Positions 42,793 to 52,077 of a stretch of DNA of 64,000 bases are shown here, piece by piece (the first letter of the stretch is position 1; the number at the start of each line of letters is the position of its first letter). The notes beneath the pieces were generated by a model that saw nothing but the letters and a program-made list of their open reading frames with translations, was not told the DNA's origin and searched no databases. Position numbers and translations under genes: made by a program. The DNA is from an uncultured Flavobacteriaceae bacterium (GTDB taxonomy: Bacteria > Bacteroidota > Bacteroidia > Flavobacteriales > Flavobacteriaceae): NCBI GenBank assembly GCA_947504035.1, contig CANNGA010000013.1, positions 62,001 to 126,000 of the forward strand. The letters are read 5' to 3'.

Positions 42793-43217
42793 AGGTCTTG
42801 GAAGTTATAGTATTCGTCGTAATCGATCTTCTTATCTAACATTTTACTAAAGAAAGCTTTGTTTTCCTTTAACGTTTTTGTGTTTTTAAAATGAATAAAT
42901 TTACCCTGTCCATGTATACTTGTGCCATTAGTTTTATAAATAACCAATTGGTAGTAAGGCAGTGCCCAAGTAAAATTTTGCAAACCTTTATTGATGTATA
43001 CTAAAATTCCGTTTTTCCTTAGTTCAATGTTGGCATAATTAATATCAGAAACGGTATTCATGTAAGGATAAAGATTAGGACTAACCTCTTCTATAATCAT
43101 GCGTTTAGAGCCCACACCTTTCATCTTAATGGCTTCTAGAAACGAGAAAGGCTTACCAATCAAATCTATAAGGATTTGCTTTTGTTCTTTCTTGTGATAT
43201 GTAACATTTAATACCAT
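42789..43217 (-). CDS. Hypothetical protein heading the second half of the light cluster
   Basis: 142 residues from the ATG at 43217 (MVLNVTYHKKEQKQ); the ATG at 43238 falls inside the -7 element at 43236-43243 and is therefore unlikely. Mixed alpha/beta, with GKPFSFLEAIKMKGVGSKRMIIEEVSPNLYPYMNTVSD and WALPYYQLVIYKTNG; no family recognised. First gene behind a promoter that shares a long motif with the TetR operon promoter, and coupled to the TIGR03643 gene by an ATGA overlap. Confidence 0.65.
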   Translation of the reverse strand: MVLNVTYHKKEQKQILIDLIGKPFSFLEAIKMKGVGSKRMIIEEVSPNLYPYMNTVSDINYANIELRKNGILVYINKGLQNFTWALPYYQLVIYKTNGTSIHGQGKFIHFKNTKTLKENKAFFSKMLDKKIDYDEYYNFQDL

Positions 43218-43235
43218 TGTGATGCCTTTACATAT

Positions 43236-43279
43236 CAAATATACAAAAACGTTTAGCGTTTATATAAAATGATTAAACA
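43236..43279 (-). promoter_or_regulatory. Promoter and operator-like motif B
   Basis: On the minus strand TGTTTAA (43273-43279), 17 bases, TAAAC (43251-43255), seven bases, then the -7 element TATATTTG (43236-43243). The half-sites are inverted copies. The same layout, with the same 17-base spacing, occurs before the TetR gene (51931-51973). Confidence 0.6.
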
Positions 43280-43354
43280 AAAAAAGATATATAACCATTT
43301 GTAAAATTTATAGTAGTATATAAGTCTTTGTGAAATAGGTTTTTATATTCAATT

Positions 43355-44824
43355 TTAACGCCTTCTTTGCGTGTGTTTATTTAGAATACGTTTGCTTTCT
43401 TCTAGCGCTTCTTTATTTTTTCGAAGGTTCCAAAGGGTGTCACTTGCTTTTTTTCTAGTACTATCTATGTCTACCATAGGGTAAGGATAGTCTTCGCCAA
43501 GGACAACGTTAGAAAGTTGCTGTTCCATTTCAGTCATTAAATAAGGCTGATGTGCAAAAGGGGTATCTAGAGTTTTAAGCTCTGGGACCCATTTTTTTAT
43601 AAAAGTGGCATCTGGGTCATGCTCTAAACTGTTTTTAATGGGGTTGTATATGCGTAGCATATTGATGCCAGTTTCTCCTGCTTGCATTTGTAATTGTGGA
43701 AAATGTATGCCGGGTTCGAAATCTAAAAACATTTGAGAAAGGTAAGTTGTGGCCCCTTGCCAAGGTTGCCATAGGTTATGTGTAAAAAACGAAACGACTA
43801 AAGCGCGCATTCTAAAATTGAGATAGCCAGTTTCATTTAAGCAACGCATACAAGCATCTACTAATGGGTATCCTGTTAGGCCTGCTTTCCAACGGTTTTG
43901 ATAAGCTTCTGAAATTGTTTTTTTAAGTTTATGAAAGCCTTTGTTGATACTGGCCTCTTCCATAGTATGTTCCATTTCAAATTTTTGAACAAAATGCGTT
44001 TGCCAGCGCAGACGCGACATAAAGGCTTCTAAGGCTTTTTTGTGCTTCGCAGTTTGTTTTAAATGGTAAGCTTGATGGTAAACTTCTCTAACGGAAAGAT
44101 TACCCCAAGCGATATAAGGTGATATTCGGCTGCAGCTCGATCGTGCCAATTCGGGCTTAGAAATATGGAACATGTAATTGGAGTGCCGTTCTTTTAAGAA
44201 GGAGCTTAGGTATTTTAAACCTGTAGTTCTTCCGCCTTTTTGAAACACCGTACTTGTTTGTGTTTTTAAATCAGGGCATTTAAAATAAGGTATGAGTTTA
44301 TTTATTTCAGAAATTGAAAGGAGTTGTCCAGTTTTTGGTGTAAAAGGGAGTGGTGTAATAGCGTAAAAACTATCGACAAGAGCAGTCCAGTTTTTACGAT
44401 CTTTTAAACCGCGTTGCACACCATTATTGATATTTTCATGCCAAGTGATTAAGTTGTTTTTACAAAAACGTTTAAACGTTTTATCGCGTTCGTAAGTCGT
44501 TAAAATACCTGTTTCTTGATGGGAATATATCGCCGAAATGTTATAGGTGTTAAGCAATTGATTTACAGTTGGAATGATATCGTTTTGTACGACGAGTACT
44601 TTGGTGTTAAAGGGGGTTAATTGTAGGTTTAAATCTTCAAGCGATTGTTTTATAAAATTCCAATGGCGCTCACTGTAATGCGGATCATTAATTAAAAGGG
44701 GTTCAAAACAATAGGCGAGAAGGACCTGCTTGCCTGTAGCTAATGCATTGTAAATCGCTTCATTATCTTGTAAACGCAGGTCGCGTTTTAGCCAAACTAA
44801 ATGGATTTTGGGTTTAGTACTCAT
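43355..44824 (-). CDS. Photolyase/cryptochrome family flavoprotein
   Basis: 489 residues. N-terminal antenna domain (HLVWLKRDLRLQDNEAIYNAL) and FAD domain (SCSRISPYIAWGNLSVREVY, GLTGYPLVDACMRCLNETGYLNFRMRALVVSFF). In place of the N-x-G-N-W-Q-W loop of CPD photolyases it has EPGIHFPQLQMQAGETGINMLRIYNP, which marks a separate class I-related clade often encoded beside the FeS-type photolyase. Its repair or signalling activity is not known to me. The start overlaps the 3' end of the FeS-BCP gene by 11 bases. Confidence 0.85.
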   Translation of the reverse strand: MSTKPKIHLVWLKRDLRLQDNEAIYNALATGKQVLLAYCFEPLLINDPHYSERHWNFIKQSLEDLNLQLTPFNTKVLVVQNDIIPTVNQLLNTYNISAIYSHQETGILTTYERDKTFKRFCKNNLITWHENINNGVQRGLKDRKNWTALVDSFYAITPLPFTPKTGQLLSISEINKLIPYFKCPDLKTQTSTVFQKGGRTTGLKYLSSFLKERHSNYMFHISKPELARSSCSRISPYIAWGNLSVREVYHQAYHLKQTAKHKKALEAFMSRLRWQTHFVQKFEMEHTMEEASINKGFHKLKKTISEAYQNRWKAGLTGYPLVDACMRCLNETGYLNFRMRALVVSFFTHNLWQPWQGATTYLSQMFLDFEPGIHFPQLQMQAGETGINMLRIYNPIKNSLEHDPDATFIKKWVPELKTLDTPFAHQPYLMTEMEQQLSNVVLGEDYPYPMVDIDSTRKKASDTLWNLRKNKEALEESKRILNKHTQRRR

Positions 44825-46346
44825 CTTGATGTGCTATAATATGTTGGGCTCTTTTCTTGATCTGTTGTAAGTCTTCAGGTTGCATTTTATCTAATAGGCT
44901 GTACATCATACGCATTCTAAAGTTACGTCCCAAATGCGCTCGCTTTTCATCTAAGAAATTCCAATAGAGACTGTTAAAAGGGCAAGCGTCTTCTTCTGTT
45001 TTCTTTTTCTGATTGTAATGGCAATTACTACAGTAATTGCTCATTTTATGAATGTATGATCCCGAAGAAACATAAGGTTTCGTTGCAATTTTACCACCAT
45101 CTGCAAATTGGCTCATGCCTCTGGTATTGGTGAGTTGTACCCACTCTAAAGCATCAACGTAAATACCGAGATACCAAGCGTCAACCGCATCGGGATGTGT
45201 TTGTGTTAAGAGCGCGTAGTTACCAGTTATCATGAGGCGTTGTATGTGATGGGCATAGCCATTATCTAAAGAATTGGTAATGGCATTTTTTAAACAGTTC
45301 ATTTTAGTTTTACCTGTCCAGAAAAAATCAGCTAGTGCATTGGTATTGTCTAGTGTATTTAAGGTTTTGTATTCTGGCATAAACGCCCAATACATGCCGC
45401 GCATGTATTCGCGCCAACCAATAATTTGTCTTATAAAGCCTTCTACCTGCGAAATAGCAATAGCTGCACCATGCTTGCGGTAGTAATTTAAAACAGTAGA
45501 GACTACATCTTTAGGACTGATTAGTTTTAGGTTAATAGCAAAAGACAGTCTGGAATGAAATAGATATACCTCGTCGGTGTGCATTGCATCTTGATAGTCT
45601 CCAAAATGCATAAGTAAGTGCTCGCAAAAGTATTTTAATTGGTCCAAGCCTTGCGCTCTGGAAATGGGATACTCTAAGGTATCTGTGTGAAGTGTACCTA
45701 TGGTTTTTATAGAGGTGCTTGTTACAGCGGTTTTAATTTCAGAAATGTCATTTTTAAAATAAATATAGGACGGTATATCTGGGGTGCCTTTCCATGTATT
45801 TCTATTGCTTTTATCGTAATTCCATGTGCCGCCTTCGGGTTGATTACCTACCATTAAAATACCATGCGTTTTGCGCATATCTCTGTAAAAATTCTCCATG
45901 AGATATTGCTTTTTACCTTTAAAAAAAGTGTTTAAATCATCTCGTTCGGTATAAAAATGTTCTGTGGAATAGGCTTTGGAAGGATGTTTTATAGTATCAC
46001 AAAATGTTTGTAACATGGTATCGAGACGGTACTCGTCTGGATGCATATATTCAAAACACTCTATGTTTTGAGTTTTGAAACATAAGGCTAAATTATCGGT
46101 TAAAGATTGTGTGTTGCGCACATCATCAATTTTAAAATAAATAACATGATGTCCAGCAGCTTCCAAATCTGCTGCAAATTGGCGCATTGCAGCAAAAAAG
46201 CCTACAATTTTTTGAATGTGATGTGTTACATAATCTGTTTCTTGGCGCATTTCAAATAGGCAATACTGCACCTTTGTATTAGTGGTTTTAAACCAAGAGT
46301 GTTTTATGTTGAGTTGATCTCCTAATATGAGTCTAAGTGTTCGCAT
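44814..46346 (-). CDS. FeS-BCP type (6-4) photolyase (PhrB/CryB-like)
   Basis: 510 residues, the length of prokaryotic (6-4) photolyases. It begins RTLRLILGDQLNIKHSW, typical of this class. Four cysteines at 351, 439, 442 and 455 (NCLKN, YCSNC, ACPF) sit one residue from the 4Fe-4S ligands of Agrobacterium PhrB (350, 438, 441, 454). The class uses FAD, a lumazine-type antenna and a [4Fe-4S] cluster to repair (6-4) photoproducts. Central gene of the minus-strand light cluster, coupled to the following photolyase-family gene. Confidence 0.93.
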   Translation of the reverse strand: MRTLRLILGDQLNIKHSWFKTTNTKVQYCLFEMRQETDYVTHHIQKIVGFFAAMRQFAADLEAAGHHVIYFKIDDVRNTQSLTDNLALCFKTQNIECFEYMHPDEYRLDTMLQTFCDTIKHPSKAYSTEHFYTERDDLNTFFKGKKQYLMENFYRDMRKTHGILMVGNQPEGGTWNYDKSNRNTWKGTPDIPSYIYFKNDISEIKTAVTSTSIKTIGTLHTDTLEYPISRAQGLDQLKYFCEHLLMHFGDYQDAMHTDEVYLFHSRLSFAINLKLISPKDVVSTVLNYYRKHGAAIAISQVEGFIRQIIGWREYMRGMYWAFMPEYKTLNTLDNTNALADFFWTGKTKMNCLKNAITNSLDNGYAHHIQRLMITGNYALLTQTHPDAVDAWYLGIYVDALEWVQLTNTRGMSQFADGGKIATKPYVSSGSYIHKMSNYCSNCHYNQKKKTEEDACPFNSLYWNFLDEKRAHLGRNFRMRMMYSLLDKMQPEDLQQIKKRAQHIIAHQDEY

Positions 46347-46392
46347 TGTAAAATTATAAAGCGTATGAGTATATTTTTAAATAAGTACGTGA

Positions 46393-47703
46393 TTAAAACA
46401 GTGAGGGCTGTAGCCATAACTTTTGAAATTTACCTTGGGCATCATAACGTTGGGCTTGTAGATTAACATTAAATTTTCGATCTCTAGGATCGTTACCTAC
46501 ACCAGACACATACATCCAATTGCCGTAGTTGCTATGCACATCGTAATCAATGAGCAAGGCTTCAAAATAGGCGGCACCTATTCTCCAATCTAATAAAAGG
46601 TCTTTAGAAAAATAGGAGGCAACGTTTTGCCGTCCCCTATTACTCATCCAGCCTGTTGTTTTAAGTTCCATCATATTGGCGTTAACAAAAGACGACTTCG
46701 TGTTGCCGTTAATCCAAGCATTGATGCTTTTGGTATCGTTTCGCCAGTCGTAAGCTTTACCCAGGATGCCTTGCTGTTTAAAAATGGCATTGCCGTGTTT
46801 TAACGAAACGTATTTAAAATAATCTCTCCAAATGAGTTCGAATAGGAGCCAATAGGTAGATTGGTTTTTATAATGGGTTTTTTCAAAAGCTTTTATTTGC
46901 CAATATATTGTTCGTGCAGAAAGGCTGCCATTGGCAAGCCAAGGAGAAAATTTAGAACTAAAATCGGTTCCTATTAGACCATTTCTTGTTTTTTTATAAA
47001 CACCAAGTTGTTTGGTTTTAAAAAAATAAGATTCTAAACGTTCTAAAGCTTCAGTTGTGCCGCCTTTAAACGGAAATGCAGAATGTGGAGGTTTGTTAAA
47101 CGGTAAGAAGCCTAATGATTCAAGTGTGGGTACTGTGGTCGTATTAGTGATAGTTAGCGTATTTGTAACGTTATGAATATTAACTACAGGACGTATTTTA
47201 GCGTACTTTTCTACATGCTTTCTAAAGAGTGTAAATACCTGTGGAATCTTAGAAAAGGACAGATCTATATCTTTGGGATGGTATAAAAACTGATCGTAAT
47301 GTTCCTGAAAAGCTACTGTTTTAGGAATGGCGTTTTTTACAGCTTTAGACACTATTGTTTCTTCAACTGTCCATTCGTTTTGAAGCTGTATGGAGGTGAC
47401 GTTGTATGCCGAAACAACCTTTGGGATACAGACTTCTGGAAGCGCATTATAAACGAGCAGTTCTATGCCCATAGCTTTTAAATTGTCTTTTAAATCTAAT
47501 ACGCTTTCAATTAAAAATTGCGCTCTAAAAGGCCCTGTTTTTTGAAAACCATAAGCAGTGGTTTGGAAGTGTCTAGGATCAAAACAATACAGAGCTATTA
47601 TGGGGTGTTCTTGGATTTGTGCGTTATGCAAACTAAGATTGTCTTCTACTCTTAAATCGTTTCTAAACCAGACTAAGGTTGTTTGTTTTTGTGTCTCCGG
47701 CAT
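46393..47703 (-). CDS. cryD: DASH-type cryptochrome
   Basis: 436 residues. Antenna domain begins [21 protein letters not shown]; the FAD domain shows [45 protein letters not shown] and [25 protein letters not shown], the hallmark of the DASH clade. DASH proteins repair dimers in single-stranded DNA and may act as blue-light receptors. Its start codon lies inside the 3' end of the DUF2256 gene (31-base overlap), indicating coupled translation. Confidence 0.93.
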   Translation of the reverse strand: MPETQKQTTLVWFRNDLRVEDNLSLHNAQIQEHPIIALYCFDPRHFQTTAYGFQKTGPFRAQFLIESVLDLKDNLKAMGIELLVYNALPEVCIPKVVSAYNVTSIQLQNEWTVEETIVSKAVKNAIPKTVAFQEHYDQFLYHPKDIDLSFSKIPQVFTLFRKHVEKYAKIRPVVNIHNVTNTLTITNTTTVPTLESLGFLPFNKPPHSAFPFKGGTTEALERLESYFFKTKQLGVYKKTRNGLIGTDFSSKFSPWLANGSLSARTIYWQIKAFEKTHYKNQSTYWLLFELIWRDYFKYVSLKHGNAIFKQQGILGKAYDWRNDTKSINAWINGNTKSSFVNANMMELKTTGWMSNRGRQNVASYFSKDLLLDWRIGAAYFEALLIDYDVHSNYGNWMYVSGVGNDPRDRKFNVNLQAQRYDAQGKFQKLWLQPSLF

Positions 47704-47822
47704 CGTTCGCTACAGTATTTAATGGTGTCCCAATTTTTCTCCCATTTCTTTCGCCATGAAAATGGACGGTTACAGATTGGACATGTTTTCTGTGGTAAGT
47801 GGGGTTTTTTGTGTGCCAACAT
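47673..47822 (-). CDS. DUF2256 zinc-ribbon-like mini protein
   Basis: 49 residues: [20 protein letters not shown], then [22 protein letters not shown]. CPxC...YCSxxC is the DUF2256 (PF10013) metal-binding pattern. The gene overlaps both neighbours: 53 bases with the end of the SDR/DUF2867 gene and 31 bases with the start of the DASH cryptochrome gene, each in another frame. DUF2256 is often adjacent to, or fused near, cryptochrome genes, so a role with the cryptochrome is likely; its molecular job is unknown. Confidence 0.88.
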   Translation of the reverse strand: MLAHKKPHLPQKTCPICNRPFSWRKKWEKNWDTIKYCSERCRRHKNKQP

Positions 47823-49239
47823 TAACGAGTTTAGTAATCATTCCTGAGAAAATAAAGCCATGAAAAGGCATAACAGCATACCAATATAAGCGTCCCCAAA
47901 GCCCGCGAGGTCTAAAGGTGGCGGTTTGTTTTAGCACATTATCTTCTATTTTGAATTCTAGCCAAGCTTCTCCTGGTAATCGCATTTCGGCATATAGGAG
48001 AAGTTTGCGTTGGGATTTATCGGCGAAAATAACACGCCAAAAATCTAAGGCATCTCCTGCATCTAATTCGGTAGGGCTGGTGCGCCCTCTTCTAAGGCCT
48101 ATACCTCCAAAAAGCTTATCGATATAGCCTCTAATACGCCATAAAAAGGTGCCGTAATACCAGCCATTTTTACCACCAATACGCCATATTTTGTCTAGAG
48201 TGGCTTCTGCATGTATAACAGGACGTTCTTTATAATCTTTAAAACACCCGTATTTTGGAACATTGATGTATTTATGAAGATTATTTTTCAATCGGCCACT
48301 GCTCACCATAGAGTCTTTCCAGCTGGAAATAATACCGTTTTGTTCAATTTTTTCAAAAGCTAGACTAACAGCAGCTTTATAAGTAATGGGGGTAATATCT
48401 AATAGCTCATTAATGCGACTAGGTTTTCCTATAATTTGAACGCCCATACTGTCTACTAATGAGCTTGCTAATTTATAAGAGGTAGAGGTTACAAAGTACA
48501 GCCAATACGATGATAATTTAGGAGTCATTAAAGGTAGCGTAAGGATGTAGCGTTTAAGGTGTCTTACATCTGCAAATTGCAAAAGCATTTCTTTATAAGT
48601 GAGTACTTCTGGACCAAAAACATCATAACTTTTATGATATAAGGTGGTATTTCCAGCAGCTTTATAAAGACAACTAAGCACATCTCTAACAGCAAGAGGT
48701 TGTGTTTTGGTGTTTAGCCATTTAGGAGCTATCATAAAAGGGAGTTTTTCAACAAGATCTCTTATAATTTCAAAAGACGAGCTTCCAGAACCTACAATAA
48801 TGCCTGCTTTAAAAATAGTAAGGGCATAGTGCTGAGATGCCAAGTGTTCTTCCACATTTTTTCGCGACCTCAGGTGTTTGGAAAGCTGTGTGTCATTGGT
48901 AATACCACTTAAATAAATCACTTGATTTACCTTGGTCTTTTCTAAATAGCTTTTGAAATTTAGAGCGCAACGCTCTTCCAGGGTTTCAAAGTCATTTGAA
49001 GTGTTAGACATCGAGTGGATAAGGTAGTAAGCCACATCGATGTCTTTTGGAATATGGTGTAATGTATCTGGTTTTAGAAAATCGGCTTCAACAATAACAA
49101 CATTAGGGTCTTCGGCATAGCTTTTCTCGGCCCTTAGACGGTCTCTAACCACACATACTACAGTATGGCCTTCGTTAAGTAAACATGGTATAATGCGTTT
49201 GCCTATATATCCAGTTGCTCCTGTTACAAGAATATTCAT
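47770..49239 (-). CDS. NAD(P)-binding SDR with DUF2867 domain
   Basis: 489 residues. N-terminal atypical SDR/epimerase domain ([39 protein letters not shown]) of about 300 residues, then a C-terminal DUF2867 domain ([46 protein letters not shown]-like end [20 protein letters not shown]). Close relatives occur in photolyase clusters in several phyla. The substrate is unknown. Its 3' end carries the overlapping DUF2256 gene. Confidence 0.88.
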   Translation of the reverse strand: MNILVTGATGYIGKRIIPCLLNEGHTVVCVVRDRLRAEKSYAEDPNVVIVEADFLKPDTLHHIPKDIDVAYYLIHSMSNTSNDFETLEERCALNFKSYLEKTKVNQVIYLSGITNDTQLSKHLRSRKNVEEHLASQHYALTIFKAGIIVGSGSSSFEIIRDLVEKLPFMIAPKWLNTKTQPLAVRDVLSCLYKAAGNTTLYHKSYDVFGPEVLTYKEMLLQFADVRHLKRYILTLPLMTPKLSSYWLYFVTSTSYKLASSLVDSMGVQIIGKPSRINELLDITPITYKAAVSLAFEKIEQNGIISSWKDSMVSSGRLKNNLHKYINVPKYGCFKDYKERPVIHAEATLDKIWRIGGKNGWYYGTFLWRIRGYIDKLFGGIGLRRGRTSPTELDAGDALDFWRVIFADKSQRKLLLYAEMRLPGEAWLEFKIEDNVLKQTATFRPRGLWGRLYWYAVMPFHGFIFSGMITKLVNVGTQKTPLTTENMSNL

Positions 49240-49301
49240 GTGATTTTGTTTTATAAATTAAACGCACGAATACTAAATACACCTTGTTTAAGGAGGTTTG
49301 C

Positions 49302-49934
49302 TTAGCTTTTGGCTGCTAGTGTTTTTGGTCTTTGGTAGCCGTAGCGTACTTTAGATTCTGGTACAGCATACCCATCTAAACCGTTTATTGCGGCAACTTG
49401 TGCTTTAGAAAGGTCTATGAGACCATCATCTTCTATTAAAGTGTCATCAACGTATAAACCTACAATTTTGCCAAGGACTAAAATGGTGCCGTTGGCTTTT
49501 ATGTTGTACTCCTCTACATATTGCATTGCCAGTTGTATAGGGGCGTCTTTTACAAAGGGCGCTATACAGCCAGGCTTATATTCTGATGTTAATGTTGTAA
49601 CATCAAATTCAGAGGTGTCACGCTCGTATTTGGCAGACGTGTGGTGGGCCTCTTCTGTGATGCTTTTATGAATATGATTAATGGTGTAATATCCCGTTGC
49701 TTTTAAATTCTCGTAAGTATGACGTGCTACTGTTGTGGGACGTAAAAAGAATCCCAGTAGAGCAGGGCTAGAGCCTAAATGTGTTACAGAGCTAAATACC
49801 GCTACATTTTCAGCACCATCTTTAGATATCGAACCAATTAAATTGGCCGATTTATAACCAGAACAGCTATTTATCAAATTTATTTTATAAATATGTTCTA
49901 AATTTTGTATGTCTTCTGCACTAAAATAGGCCAT
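49302..49934 (-). CDS. Flavin reductase family protein
   Basis: 210 residues of the FMN-binding split barrel: KSANLIGSISKDGAENVAVFSSVTHLGSSPALLGFFLRP is the phosphate-binding segment, then TYENLKATGYYTINHI and FDVTTLTSEYKPGCIAPFVKDAPIQLAMQYVEE. It probably reduces or binds FMN and could deliver reduced flavin, in keeping with the many flavoproteins of this cluster. It is three bases from the ABC1 kinase gene upstream. Confidence 0.85.
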   Translation of the reverse strand: MAYFSAEDIQNLEHIYKINLINSCSGYKSANLIGSISKDGAENVAVFSSVTHLGSSPALLGFFLRPTTVARHTYENLKATGYYTINHIHKSITEEAHHTSAKYERDTSEFDVTTLTSEYKPGCIAPFVKDAPIQLAMQYVEEYNIKANGTILVLGKIVGLYVDDTLIEDDGLIDLSKAQVAAINGLDGYAVPESKVRYGYQRPKTLAAKS

Positions 49935-49936
49935 GT

Positions 49937-51250
49937 TTAAGAGAGGTATAGGTAATTATTAATTTTAATGTTTTGTGCTTTTAAGTCAAACATTAAATTG
50001 TAAAGTCCAAAGAAGGTTCTATTGATGTATATGAAATGTTTAGAACCGCGATTGCCATTCATTTTTTTCAAATCGGTACTTTTCGAATAGCGCTCGCCCA
50101 GTTCCGCAATTTTACCAAAAAATCCAGCATCTGAGAAGTCAAAGTGCTCTTGATGGAAAGGCTGTGTAAAGAGGCTTAGCATTTCATGAAACATTTCAGT
50201 GAAAAATTCCAGTTCGGCTTTAGAATCGTCTGGTTTTAAAATTTCTAATTCGTAAAGTTTATCTACAAAATAAGCTTTGTTATTGATGTTGTCTTGTTCT
50301 GCGAGTTCAAAATAAGGCGTATAAAAATCCATAGGGATGGTTTTCATACAACCAAAGTCTAAAGCGATTAAAGCCCCGTCCTTAGATACTAAAAAATTAC
50401 CTGGGTGCGGATCTGCATGGACTTTCTTTAATTGGTGAATTTGAAACATGTAGAAATCCCAAAGGGCTTGCCCTAGTTGATTGGCTTTCTCTTGGTCTGT
50501 ATTGTAAGCGGTAAATTCCGAGAGGTGTTCACCTTCCATATAATCCATCGTAATGATGCGTTCAGAAGAAAGTGATTCATAATACTTAGGGAATTTTAAA
50601 TGTTTAATATGACCGCATGCCGTAGAGATTTCTTTGCTTTGAACGATTTCTAGGTTGTAATTGGTTTCTTCTACCAGTTTATTTTCAACTTCTTTAAAGT
50701 ATTTATCAGAATCTTTGCCTTTAATGTTAAACATACTCATGGCAATTGGTTTTACCATAGCAAGATCTGAAGCTATACTTTCTGCAACTCCCGGATATTG
50801 GATTTTCACAGCAAGTTTTTTCCCATTCTTTTCTGCAATGTGCACCTGACCGATGCTGGCAGCGTTTACGGAAGTTGCATTGAAAGTATCAAATAAATCA
50901 TTTGGATGTTTTCCAAAATACTTTTTAAAGGTTTTTATAACTAATGGCGGCGATAATGGTGGTACAGAGAATTGCGCTAAAGAAAACTTTTCTACATAGG
51001 CTTGCGGTAGAATGCTTTTTTCCATACTTAACATTTGCGCGACTTTAAGTGCGCTGCCTTTAAGTTGTTTTAAGCCATCATAGATGTCTGTCGCATTATT
51101 TTTATTGAGGCGTTCTTTGGCTTCTTCTTCAGTATTAACCAATTTGTCGCCGTAGTATTTTAAATAGTTAACACCAACTTTAGCTCCTGTCGAAACGAGT
51201 TTTGTGGCGCGTTGTATTTTTGATGTAGGTATGCTGTCAATGGTTTTCAT
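49937..51250 (-). CDS. ABC1/UbiB-family atypical kinase
   Basis: 437 residues. ABC1 landmarks: KGSALKVAQMLSMEKSILP in place of the KxGQ motif, AASIGQVHIAEKNGKKLAVKIQYPG (ATP Lys), VEETNYNLEIVQSKEI, HADPHPGNFLVSKDGALIALDFG (catalytic and metal-binding residues). Family members support quinone or isoprenoid metabolism by binding ATP and lipids. The TetR gene sits 6 bases upstream. In light-response context it may protect or mobilise menaquinone; this is inference. Confidence 0.88.
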   Translation of the reverse strand: MKTIDSIPTSKIQRATKLVSTGAKVGVNYLKYYGDKLVNTEEEAKERLNKNNATDIYDGLKQLKGSALKVAQMLSMEKSILPQAYVEKFSLAQFSVPPLSPPLVIKTFKKYFGKHPNDLFDTFNATSVNAASIGQVHIAEKNGKKLAVKIQYPGVAESIASDLAMVKPIAMSMFNIKGKDSDKYFKEVENKLVEETNYNLEIVQSKEISTACGHIKHLKFPKYYESLSSERIITMDYMEGEHLSEFTAYNTDQEKANQLGQALWDFYMFQIHQLKKVHADPHPGNFLVSKDGALIALDFGCMKTIPMDFYTPYFELAEQDNINNKAYFVDKLYELEILKPDDSKAELEFFTEMFHEMLSLFTQPFHQEHFDFSDAGFFGKIAELGERYSKSTDLKKMNGNRGSKHFIYINRTFFGLYNLMFDLKAQNIKINNYLYLS

Positions 51251-51256
51251 AGGCGT

Positions 51257-51913
51257 TTAATTGGATTGGAACTTTTCTTTAAATAAAAACTTGCCAAGAT
51301 CTAGAACACTTTTAAGTGGCGCTATATCTAAGACATCAAATGTAGTATTCACAGACTTTTCTATAAAAATGTCTGTTTTTTCAAATGCAGCTGAAGTGTC
51401 GTCTAGCCAAAACTTCATAGTAAGTAGCAATTGCAACCAAGCCGATTCTTTTAAAGCTCTATTTTGCGCTTTTTCGAATTGTTCTTGTTTAATATCTAGC
51501 ATTTGTATACCTAACCCGCTAATATAGTGTGTAAAATGATGTTTAAGACCAGAGAGGATTTTAAGGCCTTTAAGGTCTTTCTTGTACTTGTCTAACACAT
51601 GTTTTACATAGCTTCTGTTTGCTGTTAAGTTTTCGAAAAAGGTGTAATAAAAACTCAATAGTTTATTTCGAGCATCAAAAATTTGGTAGTCGTCGCTTTT
51701 ATTGAGTGCGTCTAAAGAATTAGAGAAAAAGGCTTCGAAAATACCTTTTTCAATGGCGTCGAAAGAAGCGAAAAAATCATAGAACTTTGCTTCTTCAAAA
51801 CCATGCATCTTAGCGAAAGCAAAGACTGTTTTGGGGTTTTGATCATGTTCTAAAACATAATCCATATAGTGTGTAATGATATCGTTTTTGGAAACTGATT
51901 TTTTCTTAGCCAT
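51257..51913 (-). CDS. TetR-type transcriptional regulator heading the light cluster
   Basis: 218 residues. The N-terminal ~60 residues (SKNDIITHYMDYVLEHDQNPKTVFAFAKMHGFEEAKFYDFFASFDAIEKGIFEAFF) have the three-helix TetR pattern, with KMHGFEEAKFYDFFAS as the recognition region. The remainder is an all-helical ligand domain. It is the first gene of the run, behind a promoter with an inverted repeat. This is the only regulator in the cluster; no B12-binding MerR (CarH/LitR) gene is seen. It is a good candidate for controlling both cluster promoters. Confidence 0.8.
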   Translation of the reverse strand: MAKKKSVSKNDIITHYMDYVLEHDQNPKTVFAFAKMHGFEEAKFYDFFASFDAIEKGIFEAFFSNSLDALNKSDDYQIFDARNKLLSFYYTFFENLTANRSYVKHVLDKYKKDLKGLKILSGLKHHFTHYISGLGIQMLDIKQEQFEKAQNRALKESAWLQLLLTMKFWLDDTSAAFEKTDIFIEKSVNTTFDVLDIAPLKSVLDLGKFLFKEKFQSN

Positions 51914-51930
51914 AATCCTATTATTTATGG

Positions 51931-51973
51931 TAAAGATACAAAATGTTTAATTATTTTTTAATAAAGTTAAACA
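51931..51973 (-). promoter_or_regulatory. Promoter and operator-like motif A (TetR operon)
   Basis: On the minus strand TGTTTAA (51967-51973), 17 bases, TAAAC (51945-51949), six bases, then the -7-like TATCTTTA (51931-51938), 17 bases before the ATG. The perfect inverted repeat is TGTTTAA/TTAAACA. Same arrangement and spacing as motif B at 43236-43279. Confidence 0.6.
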
Positions 51974-52007
51974 AAAATAATACTTCCAAAAGAAAATGGA
52001 TCTAAAA

Positions 52008-52045
52008 AAAGCATCTTAAACATTTGTAATGTCTTAAGATGCTTT
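52008..52045 (-). terminator. Intrinsic terminator of the aquaporin gene
   Basis: Stem AAAGCATCTTAA with TTAAGATGCTTT (12 bp) and a ~14-base loop; on the minus strand it is followed by a T-rich stretch. It lies 33 bases past the aquaporin stop and isolates that gene from the TetR operon. Confidence 0.8.
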
Positions 52046-52077
52046 GTTTTAGAGTACTTGATACGTAGTGATTATAA

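Noticed and set aside
42789-43238. Longer version of the hypothetical protein starting at 43238
   Set aside because: That ATG falls within the TATATTTG promoter element; the ATG at 43217 leaves a normal short leader.
49240-49301. TTAAAC and GTTTAA half-sites before the SDR/DUF2867 gene as a third copy of the cluster operator
   Set aside because: The orientation and spacing differ from the two matching promoters and there is no -7 element.
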